A stretch of 34,599 bases of DNA from NCBI GenBank assembly GCA_021372675.1, contig JAJFTZ010000004.1:1-34599 (forward strand), written 5' to 3'. Shown piece after piece: positions 14,864 through 22,559 of the stretch. How positions within the stretch are numbered: position 1 is the stretch's first letter; each line of letters begins with the position of its first letter. This DNA is from Eubacteriales bacterium (GTDB lineage: Bacteria > Bacillota > Clostridia > Christensenellales > CAG-138). The position numbers and the translations under genes were made by a program. The notes beneath the pieces were generated by a model. That model searched no databases. It was not told the origin of the DNA and was given only the letters and a program-made list of their open reading frames with translations.

Positions 14864-15076
14864 TCAATCGCGATCCCGCTCGTGCCTCAGACCGTCCCTG
14901 CGGAACAGGATGGAGATGCCCCATATGCCCGCAAGCCCCACGATGGTGTAGACCACGCGCGCGAGCACGGTGCCCATCCCCCCGAAGATGGCGGCGACGA
15001 GATCAAACTGGAAAAGTCCGATGAGGCCCCAGTTGAGCGCGCCGATGATGACGAGTATAAGCGCAAGTGTATCCAT
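14864..15076 (-). CDS. DUF378 membrane protein
   Basis: 70 residues with two hydrophobic helices. The DUF378 signature 'GALNWGLIGLF' is at residues 12-22, and 'VVYTIVGLAGIWGI' forms the second helix. Function of the family is unknown. The ribosome binding site AAAGGAG precedes the ATG. Confidence 0.85.
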   Translation of the reverse strand: MDTLALILVIIGALNWGLIGLFQFDLVAAIFGGMGTVLARVVYTIVGLAGIWGISILFRRDGLRHERDRD

Positions 15077-15174
15077 GCTCTTTCTCCTTTGCTAGATGTA
15101 GCACTAGCTTGCGCAGATACATGATTTTCATACGCAGGGCGTATGGGAAAAGCTGGAAGAAGAAAGAAACGCGT

Positions 15175-15441
15175 TTATTTCTGAAAAAACAGCTCCACCT
15201 CGAACCGGTCGAAATCTACGCTCTCCATGAAGTCCTCCGGCTTGAACACGGCGCGGGAAAAACGCTCGAAATCGCTGATATGCTTATTCAAAAGCACCGG
15301 CCGCGAAAGGTCGAGCGTGCGGCAAAGCTCGTTTACGAGAAGGCCGGGGTCTTTGACCTCGTCTTTTTTTTGATGCGTCGTTTCCAAAAGCGCATCCTTC
15401 ACGATGCGCCCATCCGTGCGTAAAACGCCCCAAACCTTCAT
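15175..15441 (-). CDS. conserved hypothetical small protein
   Basis: 88 residues, soluble, with no signal peptide. It begins 'MKVWGVLRTDGRIVKDALLE', followed by a helix with 'LCRTLDLSRPVLLNKHISDF' and ends 'EDFMESVDFDRFEVELF'. This pattern (short beta start, helix, 'P-x-x-L-x-K-H', 'F-x-P-x-D-F-x-E-S-V') recurs in short Clostridia proteins of unknown role, as far as I recall. Repeat copy C lies 20 bases upstream of its start. Confidence 0.7.
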   Translation of the reverse strand: MKVWGVLRTDGRIVKDALLETTHQKKDEVKDPGLLVNELCRTLDLSRPVLLNKHISDFERFSRAVFKPEDFMESVDFDRFEVELFFQK

Positions 15442-15460
15442 GCGCCGCTCCTTAAATTAT

Positions 15461-15680
15461 CGAAAAGGTGACGCGTCACTTTTTCGAGGATTACAGGAAG
15501 TACCTGCTCGTGCCTCGCGCACGGCACTTCCTGCAAAGAAAGCCTTGCCACGCAAGGCTTTCCGCCGCCACCGCGCATGTCGGCCCTAGGCGGGCCACGC
15601 CTACGGGCACTAGGCCTGCGGGCCGTCGCCGGCGGCGGATGGAAACCTCCGGGGCTCCGGCCCCGAACCCCTAAGAGGAT
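15461..15680 (-). repeat. hairpin-rich intergenic repeat, copy C (minus orientation)
   Basis: Read on the minus strand it repeats the landmarks of copy A in order: GGGGTTCGGGG near 15668; 'CATCCGCCGCCGGCGAC'; 'TAGTGCCCGTAGG' near 15605; 'GACATGCGCGGTGGCGG'; hairpin GAAAGCCTTGC-GTG-GCAAGGCTTTC (15538-15562); TTTGCAGGAAGT; 'GCAGGTACTTCCTGTAATCC'; and the closing hairpin CGAAAAAGTGAC-GC-GTCACCTTTTCG (15461-15486). The 'TAGTGCCCGTAGG' block sits before the hairpin here but after it in A, so internal order is partly permuted. Confidence 0.8.
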
Positions 15681-15695
15681 CTTTGACAATACACT

Positions 15696-15720
15696 GCGGG
15701 CGGGCTCAACGCCCGCCCGC
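15696..15720 (-). terminator. strong GC hairpin after the zinc-ribbon protein
   Basis: GCGGGCGGGC (15696-15705) pairs with GCCCGCCCGC (15711-15720). It is placed 20 bases after the stop of the minus-strand zinc-ribbon gene. The following bases are not T-rich, so it may act as a 3' stabiliser instead of a terminator. Confidence 0.45.
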
Positions 15721-15740
15721 AAGGAAGCTCCGTTTGGCGC

Positions 15741-17612
15741 TTAGTTCTTCAGGATATACCAAGCGTAAATGATGGGGATGTTCAGCTCGCTGTCCTTGCC
15801 GTTAGGGTCGCCGTAGACCTTGTAGGTCTTGGAGTCGTTCGCCTCCACGGTGGCAATGCCGCTGTAGTAGTAGAACAGCACGTCGCCGCTGCTGGTTTGG
15901 AGCTTGGCGATCACGAACGGGGAGGACTGGATGATCTCCGTGACCTTGCCCACCACCTCGTAGGCCTGCTTGTGGCGCGGCGAATCCATGAGATACTGGT
16001 AATCGAGGATGTACGCGCCCTTGATATAGGTTTCTTTATCGGGGCTGCGCTCGAGGTAGATGGTGCGCGTGCCGCTTGTGCCGTTAAGGTTGGAGGTGAC
16101 GGTCGCCACATAAAGGCTGACCTCGGGCATTTTCACGGTAAAGCTGAAGGTGCCGTCGGTGTTGACCGTGACCTGGCCCGAAAGCTCAACGCCCGATACG
16201 CTCAGCGCCGCGCCGGACTGCACGGTTCCCTTTACGGTGAGGGTCGTGTCGGTGGTGCGGCGGGACTGGTCGCCCGCAAAGTCGAACGAGGGGGTGCCGG
16301 AGGAGGCGGGCAAATTCTGCGCCGTTTCGCCGCCGGTGCCGCCCGTTGTGGCATTGGGGGTGTAGGTTACGTCCACGGTCTGCCGCGCGATCTGGTAGCC
16401 GTTCTTGCGCGCCTCCACCACGATGGAGCTCTTTCCTTCGGCGCCCACGGTATAGGTGCCCGTGAAGCTGCCGGTCTCGTCCACGGTAAGCAGCTTGTCG
16501 CCTACGAACACGGAGGCGGTGTTATCGGTAACGGTGCCGGAAACCGCCACGTCCGGCGACGCGGTCTCGAGCGGCGAGACGGGGGAGGTGAGCGTGAGGC
16601 CGATGTTCGGGAGGTTGATGACGATGGGCGTTTCAAACTCCACCTTTTCCTCCGTGGTACCGTCCTTGCCGATGACCACGATATCGGGGTAGACCTCCAC
16701 CGTAGCGCCGTCCACAGGCTCGGCGGGGATGAAGATATCCTCGCTCACAATCATGGTCTTTTTGCCCTCGGTGATGATCATGCTGTCGTCGTCCACCACG
16801 AGGGAGCCGGAGGTGAAGCGCAGGCGCGAACCGTTTTTGGCGTAGACCGTGATGTAGTACTGCTTGTTGGACGGATCGGTGCTATCCTCCGTGATGGTCG
16901 CCTGGCGCGTGATGTTGCTCTTGCTGAAAATGCCGCCAAGGAAAGCGCCCGAGTTTTTGGCGCCTCCGCCGGAACCGCCGCCGAAGCCCCTGACGAGCAG
17001 AGAGATGCCGAGAACCACGATCACGATCACGAGCACGCCCGCGATCACGCCGTAGACCAACGGCTTTCTGATGCGCGATTTGCGCTTGCGGCTGTTGGCA
17101 TAGCCGTAATCCGGAAACGATTCGGCCTTCGGGGGCTTCGGTTCTGCTCTGCGCCTCACGGGGGCGACAGGCTCCGCTTCCTCCGCCTGTTCGTCGGCGG
17201 GGCCGCAAACAGGCGCGCCACGGCGAAGGGGCGAGGGATCGGAGGCGTTGAAGCGGGGAGCGCTCGCGGGCGCGGCAACCGGCGCGGGCTGCGCAGGCTC
17301 GTCCTGCTTGGGTGCATCCTGCTTGAACGCGTCCGGCTTAGGCGGCTCCGCGGCGCTTGCCGGGCGTGGTTCGAAGCGGTTGAGGTACGCCTCGGGGACA
17401 TCCTCGGCGCTTACGGTATTCGCGTCAAAGTCGGGCTTGGGCCAGCTTGGGGAACGCACGAACCCCCATGCCGAGGGCTCTGCCTGCCGTTCGCCGGCGG
17501 AAGAAAGGCCGGCCGGGCCGCCGGCCGCCGCATCAGGCTCAAGGGGCGCGGCGCAGTTTTCGCAAAACTCGAGGTAATCCTCGTTGTAGGCGCCGCATAC
17601 CTTACATCTCAT
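15741..17612 (-). CDS. zinc-ribbon / single-TM / Ig-like envelope protein
   Basis: 623 residues. It starts with a zinc ribbon (C3, C6, C17, C20). A Pro/Ala-rich linker (~25-165) and a basic stretch lead to one membrane helix at ~185-207, then a Gly-rich hinge. The outer part holds beta-rich modules. One spans ~340-420 ('ASPDVAVSGTVTDNTASVFV') and a similar one follows ~440-530; both look like bacterial Ig-like/glucodextranase-B repeats. A C-terminal ~90-residue domain ends 'IPIIYAWYILKN'. The cytoplasmic zinc ribbon with an extracellular Ig array is typical of Clostridia envelope proteins of unknown function. AGGAGG precedes the ATG. Divergent from the AMIN lipoprotein gene. Confidence 0.8.
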   Translation of the reverse strand: MRCKVCGAYNEDYLEFCENCAAPLEPDAAAGGPAGLSSAGERQAEPSAWGFVRSPSWPKPDFDANTVSAEDVPEAYLNRFEPRPASAAEPPKPDAFKQDAPKQDEPAQPAPVAAPASAPRFNASDPSPLRRGAPVCGPADEQAEEAEPVAPVRRRAEPKPPKAESFPDYGYANSRKRKSRIRKPLVYGVIAGVLVIVIVVLGISLLVRGFGGGSGGGAKNSGAFLGGIFSKSNITRQATITEDSTDPSNKQYYITVYAKNGSRLRFTSGSLVVDDDSMIITEGKKTMIVSEDIFIPAEPVDGATVEVYPDIVVIGKDGTTEEKVEFETPIVINLPNIGLTLTSPVSPLETASPDVAVSGTVTDNTASVFVGDKLLTVDETGSFTGTYTVGAEGKSSIVVEARKNGYQIARQTVDVTYTPNATTGGTGGETAQNLPASSGTPSFDFAGDQSRRTTDTTLTVKGTVQSGAALSVSGVELSGQVTVNTDGTFSFTVKMPEVSLYVATVTSNLNGTSGTRTIYLERSPDKETYIKGAYILDYQYLMDSPRHKQAYEVVGKVTEIIQSSPFVIAKLQTSSGDVLFYYYSGIATVEANDSKTYKVYGDPNGKDSELNIPIIYAWYILKN

Positions 17613-17796
17613 ACGATAGACCTCCTAGAGCGGATTATCTATTTGATTATATCAAAGTTACATGCTCCTGCAAACAGAAATTCTCTTCGGGATTTGGAAA
17701 CATTCTATGAAATCGGGCTTTACGCTACGTTTTTCCCACGCGATATGCTATACTTGCTTTAACTATAAGTGCACTTTTTTGATCCGGGAGCGGGAT

Positions 17797-19704
17797 ATGC
17801 GAAAGAAAATTGCCGCGGTCATGGCCCTTTTTTTGATGCTTGCGCTCGCCGCGGGCTGCGCGCAAAAGGCGGAGGAAGCGCCCCAAATAAGCTACGAGGG
17901 CTTTGAGGCCTCAAACCGCCTTACGGGCGGCGTCGAAGTCGCCGAAGCCAACGTGAAGAGCCTCGGCTTTGCACTCGACGGCGACGATCTTTGCCTCACC
18001 TTCGGCTTCCTTTCGGGCAGCCGCCTTTCGGGCGGCGAGAGCGAAAGCGCCGCTTCGGGCGCGCCCGCCTACGCCGTATACATGCTCAAAAACCCCGCCC
18101 GCCTCATCGTTGAATTTACAAACATTTCCTATTGGGATTACACGCGCGAGCTTGCCGGGACGGACGCTGCGCCTTTGTTTGGCTTTTTCCAAACGCGGTT
18201 CAAGGGAGATACGCTCCTTCGCTTCACCTTCCAGCTTTCCTCCGACGCCGTATATAAGGCGGAGGAGGTAACGGGCGGCCTCGCGGTAACGCTCCGTCCC
18301 ATCGCCAAACCGGCTTTGACCGACAGCGGAAGCGCGCTCGATATCACGCAGGGGCAGCGCTACTACGCCGTGGCCGACGCGTATCGCGATTACTGCGACG
18401 GCACGCTGCCGCGCGACGCGGGCGTTTACCCCGCGCTCGCCCGAAACGGCAGCGATATTTTGATGCTTTCGGGCGCGTTTTACAGCGAGGCGGAGGCGAA
18501 AAACTTCCTTTCCTCGCTCGCCGCCAAAAATGAGGGCGTCGTGGAGGAGCAGTGGAGCGTAGCGCCCCTCAAGGAAAACGAAGCGCCGCAAATCGACGAG
18601 CGGCAGGCCCACGACCGCGCTTACGCGCAAAACGTGCTCCGCGTCGGCGGCGTGGAGAACGAGGCGGAGGTATTCATCGAGGACGGGCTTTACCTTTGCC
18701 ACACGCCGGATAAAAAGGGCGTCTTGTATTCCAGACGCATGGAGGGCGGCCAGCCGGGCGTGGACGAGTACGCCTACGAGATGATCTATTACCGCGAGGG
18801 GAACGCCGCCGCGCGGCCGTATCTCGAGCGGGAGTTTCAGGTCGTGGAGCAGGTGAAGTTTTCGCCCGACGGGCGCAAGCTCGCCGTGCTTGAGCGCGAC
18901 GAGGAGCGCACGCATCTTTACGTGTTCGACGCCGACGCGCGCGAGCTGTTGACCGATCTTACGGAGGTCGGCTTCGGGGAGCTCGTGAGCGCGTTCACAT
19001 GGGATAGCCTGGGGCTTTCGATCTACGCGGTGAGCGGCTCCGGCGCCATGCAGGTGCATGCCTACGATTTCGGCGTGCCGCAAGAGGGCAAGCGCCACAG
19101 CGTGGTGGATAAAAACGGCGCGGACGAGGGCTATCTCGCCTATTGCGACGGCGAGCTTTACTTTATACAGTCCGACATGAACACCGGCGAGCAGATTTAC
19201 AGGATCAAGCCCGACGGCGGCGTGCGAAAGGCGTTCACGGCGGGCGGCGCGTTCGCGTTCTCGCCCGACAACCGCTACATGGCGCTGGGCGTTTCCGGCA
19301 CGGGCGTCGAAACGCCGGGGGCCGCGGCCGGCTTCTCGCTCTACGATATGGAAACGGGTAAGACCGAGGTCATAACGACCGAGTTTTCCGTAAGCAATTT
19401 CCTCTGGTCGCTCTCCGGGGCGCGCCTGTATTACGTCGAAAACAGGCTTGCGGGCGTGGGCGGCGAGGAGGCCACCTCAGGCGAGGACGAGCCGGAAGCT
19501 TCCGCCGTGCCCGCGGCCGGGGACCCGTACCCCTATACGCTTTGGGTCTACGACGCGGCATCGAAACAAGCGCACGCGCTCATGGACCTACCGTCCCCGT
19601 GGATCGTCGCGTCGCTCGGCGCGGACGAGCTTTACCTCAACTATTACGACGCGCAGACCGGCGGCGACCTCGTGCGCGCAACGTACCGCCTGCCGGCGGC
19701 GTGA
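17797..19704 (+). CDS. AMIN-domain / beta-propeller lipoprotein
   Basis: 635 residues. A lipoprotein signal ends in 'ALAAGC', with C21 as lipid-modified residue. Residues ~30-170 fit an AMIN domain ('LKNPARLIVEFTNISYWDY'), which in other proteins binds peptidoglycan. A SPOR-like stretch follows ('GAFYSEAEAKNFLSSLAAKN'). From ~340 on there are TolB/WD-like blades with 'FSPDGRKLAVL' and 'FAFSPDNRYMALGV'. It is probably a cell-wall associated surface protein. I start at ATG 17797 after GGGAGCGGG; the upstream in-frame region crosses the promoter (TATACT at 17749-17754). Confidence 0.8.
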   Translation: MRKKIAAVMALFLMLALAAGCAQKAEEAPQISYEGFEASNRLTGGVEVAEANVKSLGFALDGDDLCLTFGFLSGSRLSGGESESAASGAPAYAVYMLKNPARLIVEFTNISYWDYTRELAGTDAAPLFGFFQTRFKGDTLLRFTFQLSSDAVYKAEEVTGGLAVTLRPIAKPALTDSGSALDITQGQRYYAVADAYRDYCDGTLPRDAGVYPALARNGSDILMLSGAFYSEAEAKNFLSSLAAKNEGVVEEQWSVAPLKENEAPQIDERQAHDRAYAQNVLRVGGVENEAEVFIEDGLYLCHTPDKKGVLYSRRMEGGQPGVDEYAYEMIYYREGNAAARPYLEREFQVVEQVKFSPDGRKLAVLERDEERTHLYVFDADARELLTDLTEVGFGELVSAFTWDSLGLSIYAVSGSGAMQVHAYDFGVPQEGKRHSVVDKNGADEGYLAYCDGELYFIQSDMNTGEQIYRIKPDGGVRKAFTAGGAFAFSPDNRYMALGVSGTGVETPGAAAGFSLYDMETGKTEVITTEFSVSNFLWSLSGARLYYVENRLAGVGGEEATSGEDEPEASAVPAAGDPYPYTLWVYDAASKQAHALMDLPSPWIVASLGADELYLNYYDAQTGGDLVRATYRLPAA

Positions 19705-19774
19705 GCGCTTAAAAGCTTCGTTTTTTTATAACGGCGGACGGTTTGAAGAATGCGCCCGAAAAACTGTCGCATAC

Positions 19775-19803
19775 TGTACAAATCCGCCGTTTTGTGTTAT
19801 GCT
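19775..19803 (+). promoter_or_regulatory. promoter of the folate operon
   Basis: TGTACA (19775-19780) and TATGCT (19798-19803) are 17 bases apart, and TG before the -10 makes it an extended -10. Transcription would start near 19810, directly before the riboswitch. Confidence 0.5.
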
Positions 19804-19815
19804 ACGTTACATTCA

Positions 19816-19968
19816 GGCAGAGTAGGATGCCGCGCGTTGTACCGCATGCGAAAGCATGCGGGGAGTGCCGCCCGAACGGGGAGTTTGTCGGGCGGACGAA
19901 AAGCCGAAGCAAGGGGGAACGTTCCCGCGCTTCCAACGCTTGCGGTGCGGTGTCCGCATCCCGCTGCC
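19816..19968 (+). promoter_or_regulatory. THF (tetrahydrofolate) riboswitch, enlarged
   Basis: The ends match the THF (folT) riboswitch: GGCAG-AGTAGGATGC at 19816-19830 and 'CCGCATCCCGCTGCC' at 19954-19968. P1 is GGCAG with CTGCC. GGATGC can pair with GCATCC, and GCGTTG (19834-19839) with CAACGC (19934-19939). Conserved CGCGTT and GCGGTG blocks are in place. Known type-I examples are about 100 nt; this one is 153 nt because the interior carries extra hairpins: CCGCATGC-GAAA-GCATGCGG (19842-19861) and CCGCCCGA (19868-19875) with TCGGGCGG (19888-19895). The following folT and folC genes fit exactly. It senses reduced folates. Confidence 0.85.
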
Positions 19969-19983
19969 GCATACTGGACGCTG

Positions 19984-20031
19984 CTCCTCTATGTGGTGCG
20001 ATTGCTCTCCGCCATTTTGGAGGAGTTTTTT
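19984..20031 (+). promoter_or_regulatory. expression platform: SD sequestration or terminator
   Basis: The folT Shine-Dalgarno GGAGGAG (20019-20025) can pair with CTCCTC (19984-19989), or locally CTCC (20007-20010) with GGAG. T6 follows the SD directly (20026-20031). The same stem could hide the SD or act as a terminator when folate is bound. The sequence does not decide between them. Confidence 0.5.
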
Positions 20032-20032
20032 C

Positions 20033-20575
20033 GTGTCGAACAACACTCATTTGAAAACGAAACGTCTTGTTATGAATGCCATGCTGGCTGCCATGTGCGC
20101 CGTTCTTGGCTACTTGGCGGTTGATCTCGGCAATCTCAAGGTAACGTTTGAGAGCTTGCCGATACTTATCAGCGCCTTTCTCTTCGGCCCTGTTTACGGC
20201 GCTTGCGTGGGCGCTGTGGGGACTTTGGTATACCAGCTGGTGCGCTATGGGGTATCCGTTACGACCCCGCTATGGATGCTGCCTTATATTGCGGCGGGCT
20301 TCCTGGTGGGAATTTACGCCAAAAGGAAGGACTTTAGCCTGAATCCGCGGCAAACTTTGGTTGTCACGTTTCTTGCCGAGCTCCTGATTACATTGCTCAA
20401 TACCGGCGTATTGTACATCGACAGCAAGATATTCGGCTATTATTCGCCTGTATACATTTTCGGATCCTTAGGCATGAGGCTTGTTATCTGCGTTGTAAAA
20501 GGGATCGCCTTCGGCCTGATTATACCCGGCATTGTGCGGGCGGTGACCAAAGTAACAGGCAGCGGAAAAGCATAA
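20033..20575 (+). CDS. folT: ECF transporter S component for folate (FolT)
   Basis: 180 residues with six hydrophobic segments, the size of ECF substrate-binding subunits. 'MNAMLAAMCAVLGYLAV' at the start and 'FGPVYGACVGAVGTLVYQL' are typical of the FolT family. It binds folate and works with a shared EcfT/A energising module encoded elsewhere. Function is supported by the THF riboswitch in front and folC behind. The start is GTG 20033, seven bases after GGAGGAG; upstream in-frame codons lie inside the riboswitch. Folate import suggests the organism salvages folates. Confidence 0.88.
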   Translation: MSNNTHLKTKRLVMNAMLAAMCAVLGYLAVDLGNLKVTFESLPILISAFLFGPVYGACVGAVGTLVYQLVRYGVSVTTPLWMLPYIAAGFLVGIYAKRKDFSLNPRQTLVVTFLAELLITLLNTGVLYIDSKIFGYYSPVYIFGSLGMRLVICVVKGIAFGLIIPGIVRAVTKVTGSGKA

Positions 20576-20589
20576 AGGGGAACATTCCT

Positions 20590-21891
20590 GTGACGGCGTT
20601 GGAAGCGATTGAATACATCGAAAACTGCGGCTGGAGCAAGACGCGGCTTGGGCTTGAACGGACGAGAGAGCTGCTGAAGGGACTAAAAAACCCGCAGGAT
20701 GAACTGAAATTCGTTCATGTGGCGGGCACCAACGGCAAGGGCAGCACTTGCGCTATGCTGGAGTCCATACTGCGCCGGGCGGGTTACAAAACGGGGCTTT
20801 TTACCTCGCCCCCTATACTCGATTTTTGCGAACAGATCCGGATAAACGGGGAAAACATTACGGATACGGCGCTTGCGGATATTACCGCGAGGGTGAAGCT
20901 CGTCGCCGAGAGAATGGACGACCATCCCAGCCGGTTTGAGCTTCTCACCGCTGTCGCCATGGAGTACTTCCGCGAAAGCCGTTGTGACATCGTGGTTCTT
21001 GAAGTGGGAATGGGCGGCGCCTTGGATGCCACGAATGTGATCCATGCGCCTGAGGCAGGCGTCATTACCAATATAGGCTTGGAGCACACGGAATACTTAG
21101 GCAGCACGCTTGAAGAAATCGCGGCGGCAAAAGCGGGCATCATTAAACCGGGCTGCTCCTGTATCTGTTACGATGGAGCCGCCGAAGTAACGGCGGTTAT
21201 ACGAAAAGTATGCGCGGAGCAAAATGTACCCCTGAAATGCGCTGACTTTTCAAAGCTGACGCTGCTTTTAGAAACGCTGAACGGCCAGAGCTTCCTGTGG
21301 GAGGGAAAAGAATACCGCTTATCTCTGAATGGCAGGCATCAGCGGCATAATGCGGCCGTGGTTTTGGAGACGGTGGCGGCGCTGCGCGAACGCGGCTGGC
21401 AGATTGGCCAAGATGCCGTAACAAAGGGCCTCGCGTCGGTCGAGTGGCCGGCCAGAATGGAGATATTGAGCAAAAAGCCGCTGTTCATTCTGGACGGCGG
21501 TCATAATCCCCAATGCGCGAAAGCTTTGGCGGAAAGCCTCAAAGCGCTGCTTCCAAACCCCAAAGCGGTGTTTCTTATAGGCGTGCTGGCGAATAAGGAT
21601 TATCCCAAGATCATTCGGGAGCTTCTGCCTTTTGCGCAGGAATTTATTTGCTTAACGCCGCTAAACGACGGGGCCCTGCCTGCGGAAAAGCTCGCGGATT
21701 ATCTCGCCACCCTGGGCGCAAAGGCCACGGTGGGCGGCAGCGTGGAGGATGGGATAAAGGCGGCGCTGGCCGCCGCGGGAGATGCGGCCGTCGTCTGCTT
21801 CGGCTCCCTGTATATGGTGGGCCATGTGAAGGCGGCGTTTCCCGGCGTTTACGATAATTGGCTGCGCGGGAAGAGGGGATTGCTTTCATAA
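20590..21891 (+). CDS. folC: folylpolyglutamate synthase / dihydrofolate synthase
   Basis: 433 residues, normal for the family. The ATP-binding loop is 'GTNGKGST' at 46-53. 'FTSPPILDFCEQIRINGENI' is the folate-binding loop. 'NIGLEHTEYLGSTLEEIAAA' and 'GGHNPQCAKALAESL' are further Mur-ligase-like landmarks. It adds glutamate to (dihydro)pteroate or tetrahydrofolate, trapping folate in the cell. It starts with GTG 14 bases after folT behind AAAGGGG, in the same riboswitch-controlled unit. Import by FolT and polyglutamylation by FolC form a retention pair. Confidence 0.93.
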   Translation: MTALEAIEYIENCGWSKTRLGLERTRELLKGLKNPQDELKFVHVAGTNGKGSTCAMLESILRRAGYKTGLFTSPPILDFCEQIRINGENITDTALADITARVKLVAERMDDHPSRFELLTAVAMEYFRESRCDIVVLEVGMGGALDATNVIHAPEAGVITNIGLEHTEYLGSTLEEIAAAKAGIIKPGCSCICYDGAAEVTAVIRKVCAEQNVPLKCADFSKLTLLLETLNGQSFLWEGKEYRLSLNGRHQRHNAAVVLETVAALRERGWQIGQDAVTKGLASVEWPARMEILSKKPLFILDGGHNPQCAKALAESLKALLPNPKAVFLIGVLANKDYPKIIRELLPFAQEFICLTPLNDGALPAEKLADYLATLGAKATVGGSVEDGIKAALAAAGDAAVVCFGSLYMVGHVKAAFPGVYDNWLRGKRGLLS

Positions 21892-21972
21892 CGCTCTCCG
21901 CGCGGGTATACCCCGGGTTATGAAAACCCCGTAAAAAGTGCATACTCCTTGCAAAATAGCAGGAGGTGCAAA

Positions 21973-22188
21973 ATGGGGTTTTTGGGTGCCGCGCCCGTTC
22001 GGGGCGGCAAAAGAGATAGGAAGGGAATGCGCGAGGAGGTCGGCAAGGCGCTTCGCGCGTGGCAGGACGCGGTAAAATACTTCGAAAGCGTTCAGGACCC
22101 GGAGCTGGTGGATTTCGCGATCTACGAAATGGAGGCGGCGCGGCGCAAGTACATGTTTTTGCTCAAGCGCGCGGGCCTTGCGGACTAG
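21973..22188 (+). CDS. yaaL: YaaL-like DUF2508 protein
   Basis: 71 residues. 'KALRAWQDAVKYFESVQDPE' and 'LVDFAIYEMEAARRKYMFLL' match the DUF2508/YaaL family, a short helical hairpin. In Bacillus yaaL lies directly before bofA, as it does here. The ATG at 21973 follows AGGAGGTG by four bases; the earlier start at 21949 has no ribosome binding site. Its molecular role is unknown; the pairing with bofA ties it to sporulation. Confidence 0.85.
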   Translation: MGFLGAAPVRGGKRDRKGMREEVGKALRAWQDAVKYFESVQDPELVDFAIYEMEAARRKYMFLLKRAGLAD

Positions 22189-22229
22189 GTAAAGTTCGAC
22201 ATACCTAAAAGAGGGGTGGGGGATCGGTT

Positions 22230-22490
22230 TTGGCTGCGCTTTACATGCTGCCGGTGTTTGCGGCAGGCATCTTCGTGCTGTGGCTCGTCTGCAAAATACT
22301 GTCGGTGCCGCTCAAAATACTTTGGAAGCTCCTCGTAAACGCCGTGATCGGCGCGGTGCTTCTTTTGATCGTCAATTTCTTCGGCGGCTTTTTCAACTTC
22401 GCTATTCCCATAAGCCCCGTGAGCGCCCTCGTGGCGGGCATATTCGGCATACCGGGCGTGATCGTGCTGGCGCTGATTGCGCTGTTCTGA
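22230..22490 (+). CDS. bofA: BofA, inhibitor of pro-sigma-K processing
   Basis: 86 residues, almost all hydrophobic. The family block 'NAVIGAVLLLIVNFFGGFFN' then 'FAIPISPVSALVAGIFGIPG' spans the middle and C-terminus. In Bacillus BofA holds the SpoIVFB protease inactive in the outer forespore membrane until the forespore signal arrives. The start is a TTG behind GGGGGAT, and yaaL precedes it by 41 bases. This is the strongest marker of endospore formation in the window. Confidence 0.88.
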   Translation: MAALYMLPVFAAGIFVLWLVCKILSVPLKILWKLLVNAVIGAVLLLIVNFFGGFFNFAIPISPVSALVAGIFGIPGVIVLALIALF

Positions 22491-22507
22491 CTTCAACACC
22501 GCAAGCT

Positions 22508-22542
22508 AAAAAGGGCTGCCGCGTTTTTCCGCGGCAGCCCTT
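22508..22542. terminator. terminator between bofA and the aminotransferase
   Basis: AAGGGCTGCCGCG (22511-22523) pairs with CGCGGCAGCCCTT (22530-22542). On the minus strand T5 follows, serving the aminotransferase; on the plus strand the T run is short. Confidence 0.75.
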
Positions 22543-22559
22543 GCCATACTTCTGCTTCT

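Noticed and set aside
15067-15423. A 118-codon plus-strand frame
   Set aside because: Shadow of the minus-strand 88-residue gene, which has the better composition and start.
15897-17762. A 621-codon plus-strand frame opposite the zinc-ribbon protein
   Set aside because: Low-complexity, Arg/His/Gly-rich antisense of a well-supported gene with domains and a good ribosome binding site. GC-rich codon bias creates such shadows.
17911-19098. A 395-codon minus-strand frame opposite the AMIN lipoprotein
   Set aside because: Composition typical of antisense, and the sense gene has a lipobox and propeller motifs.
21900-21960. A sigma-E promoter for yaaL-bofA (CATACT at ~21943)
   Set aside because: No -35 element at the proper spacing, so I could not support it.
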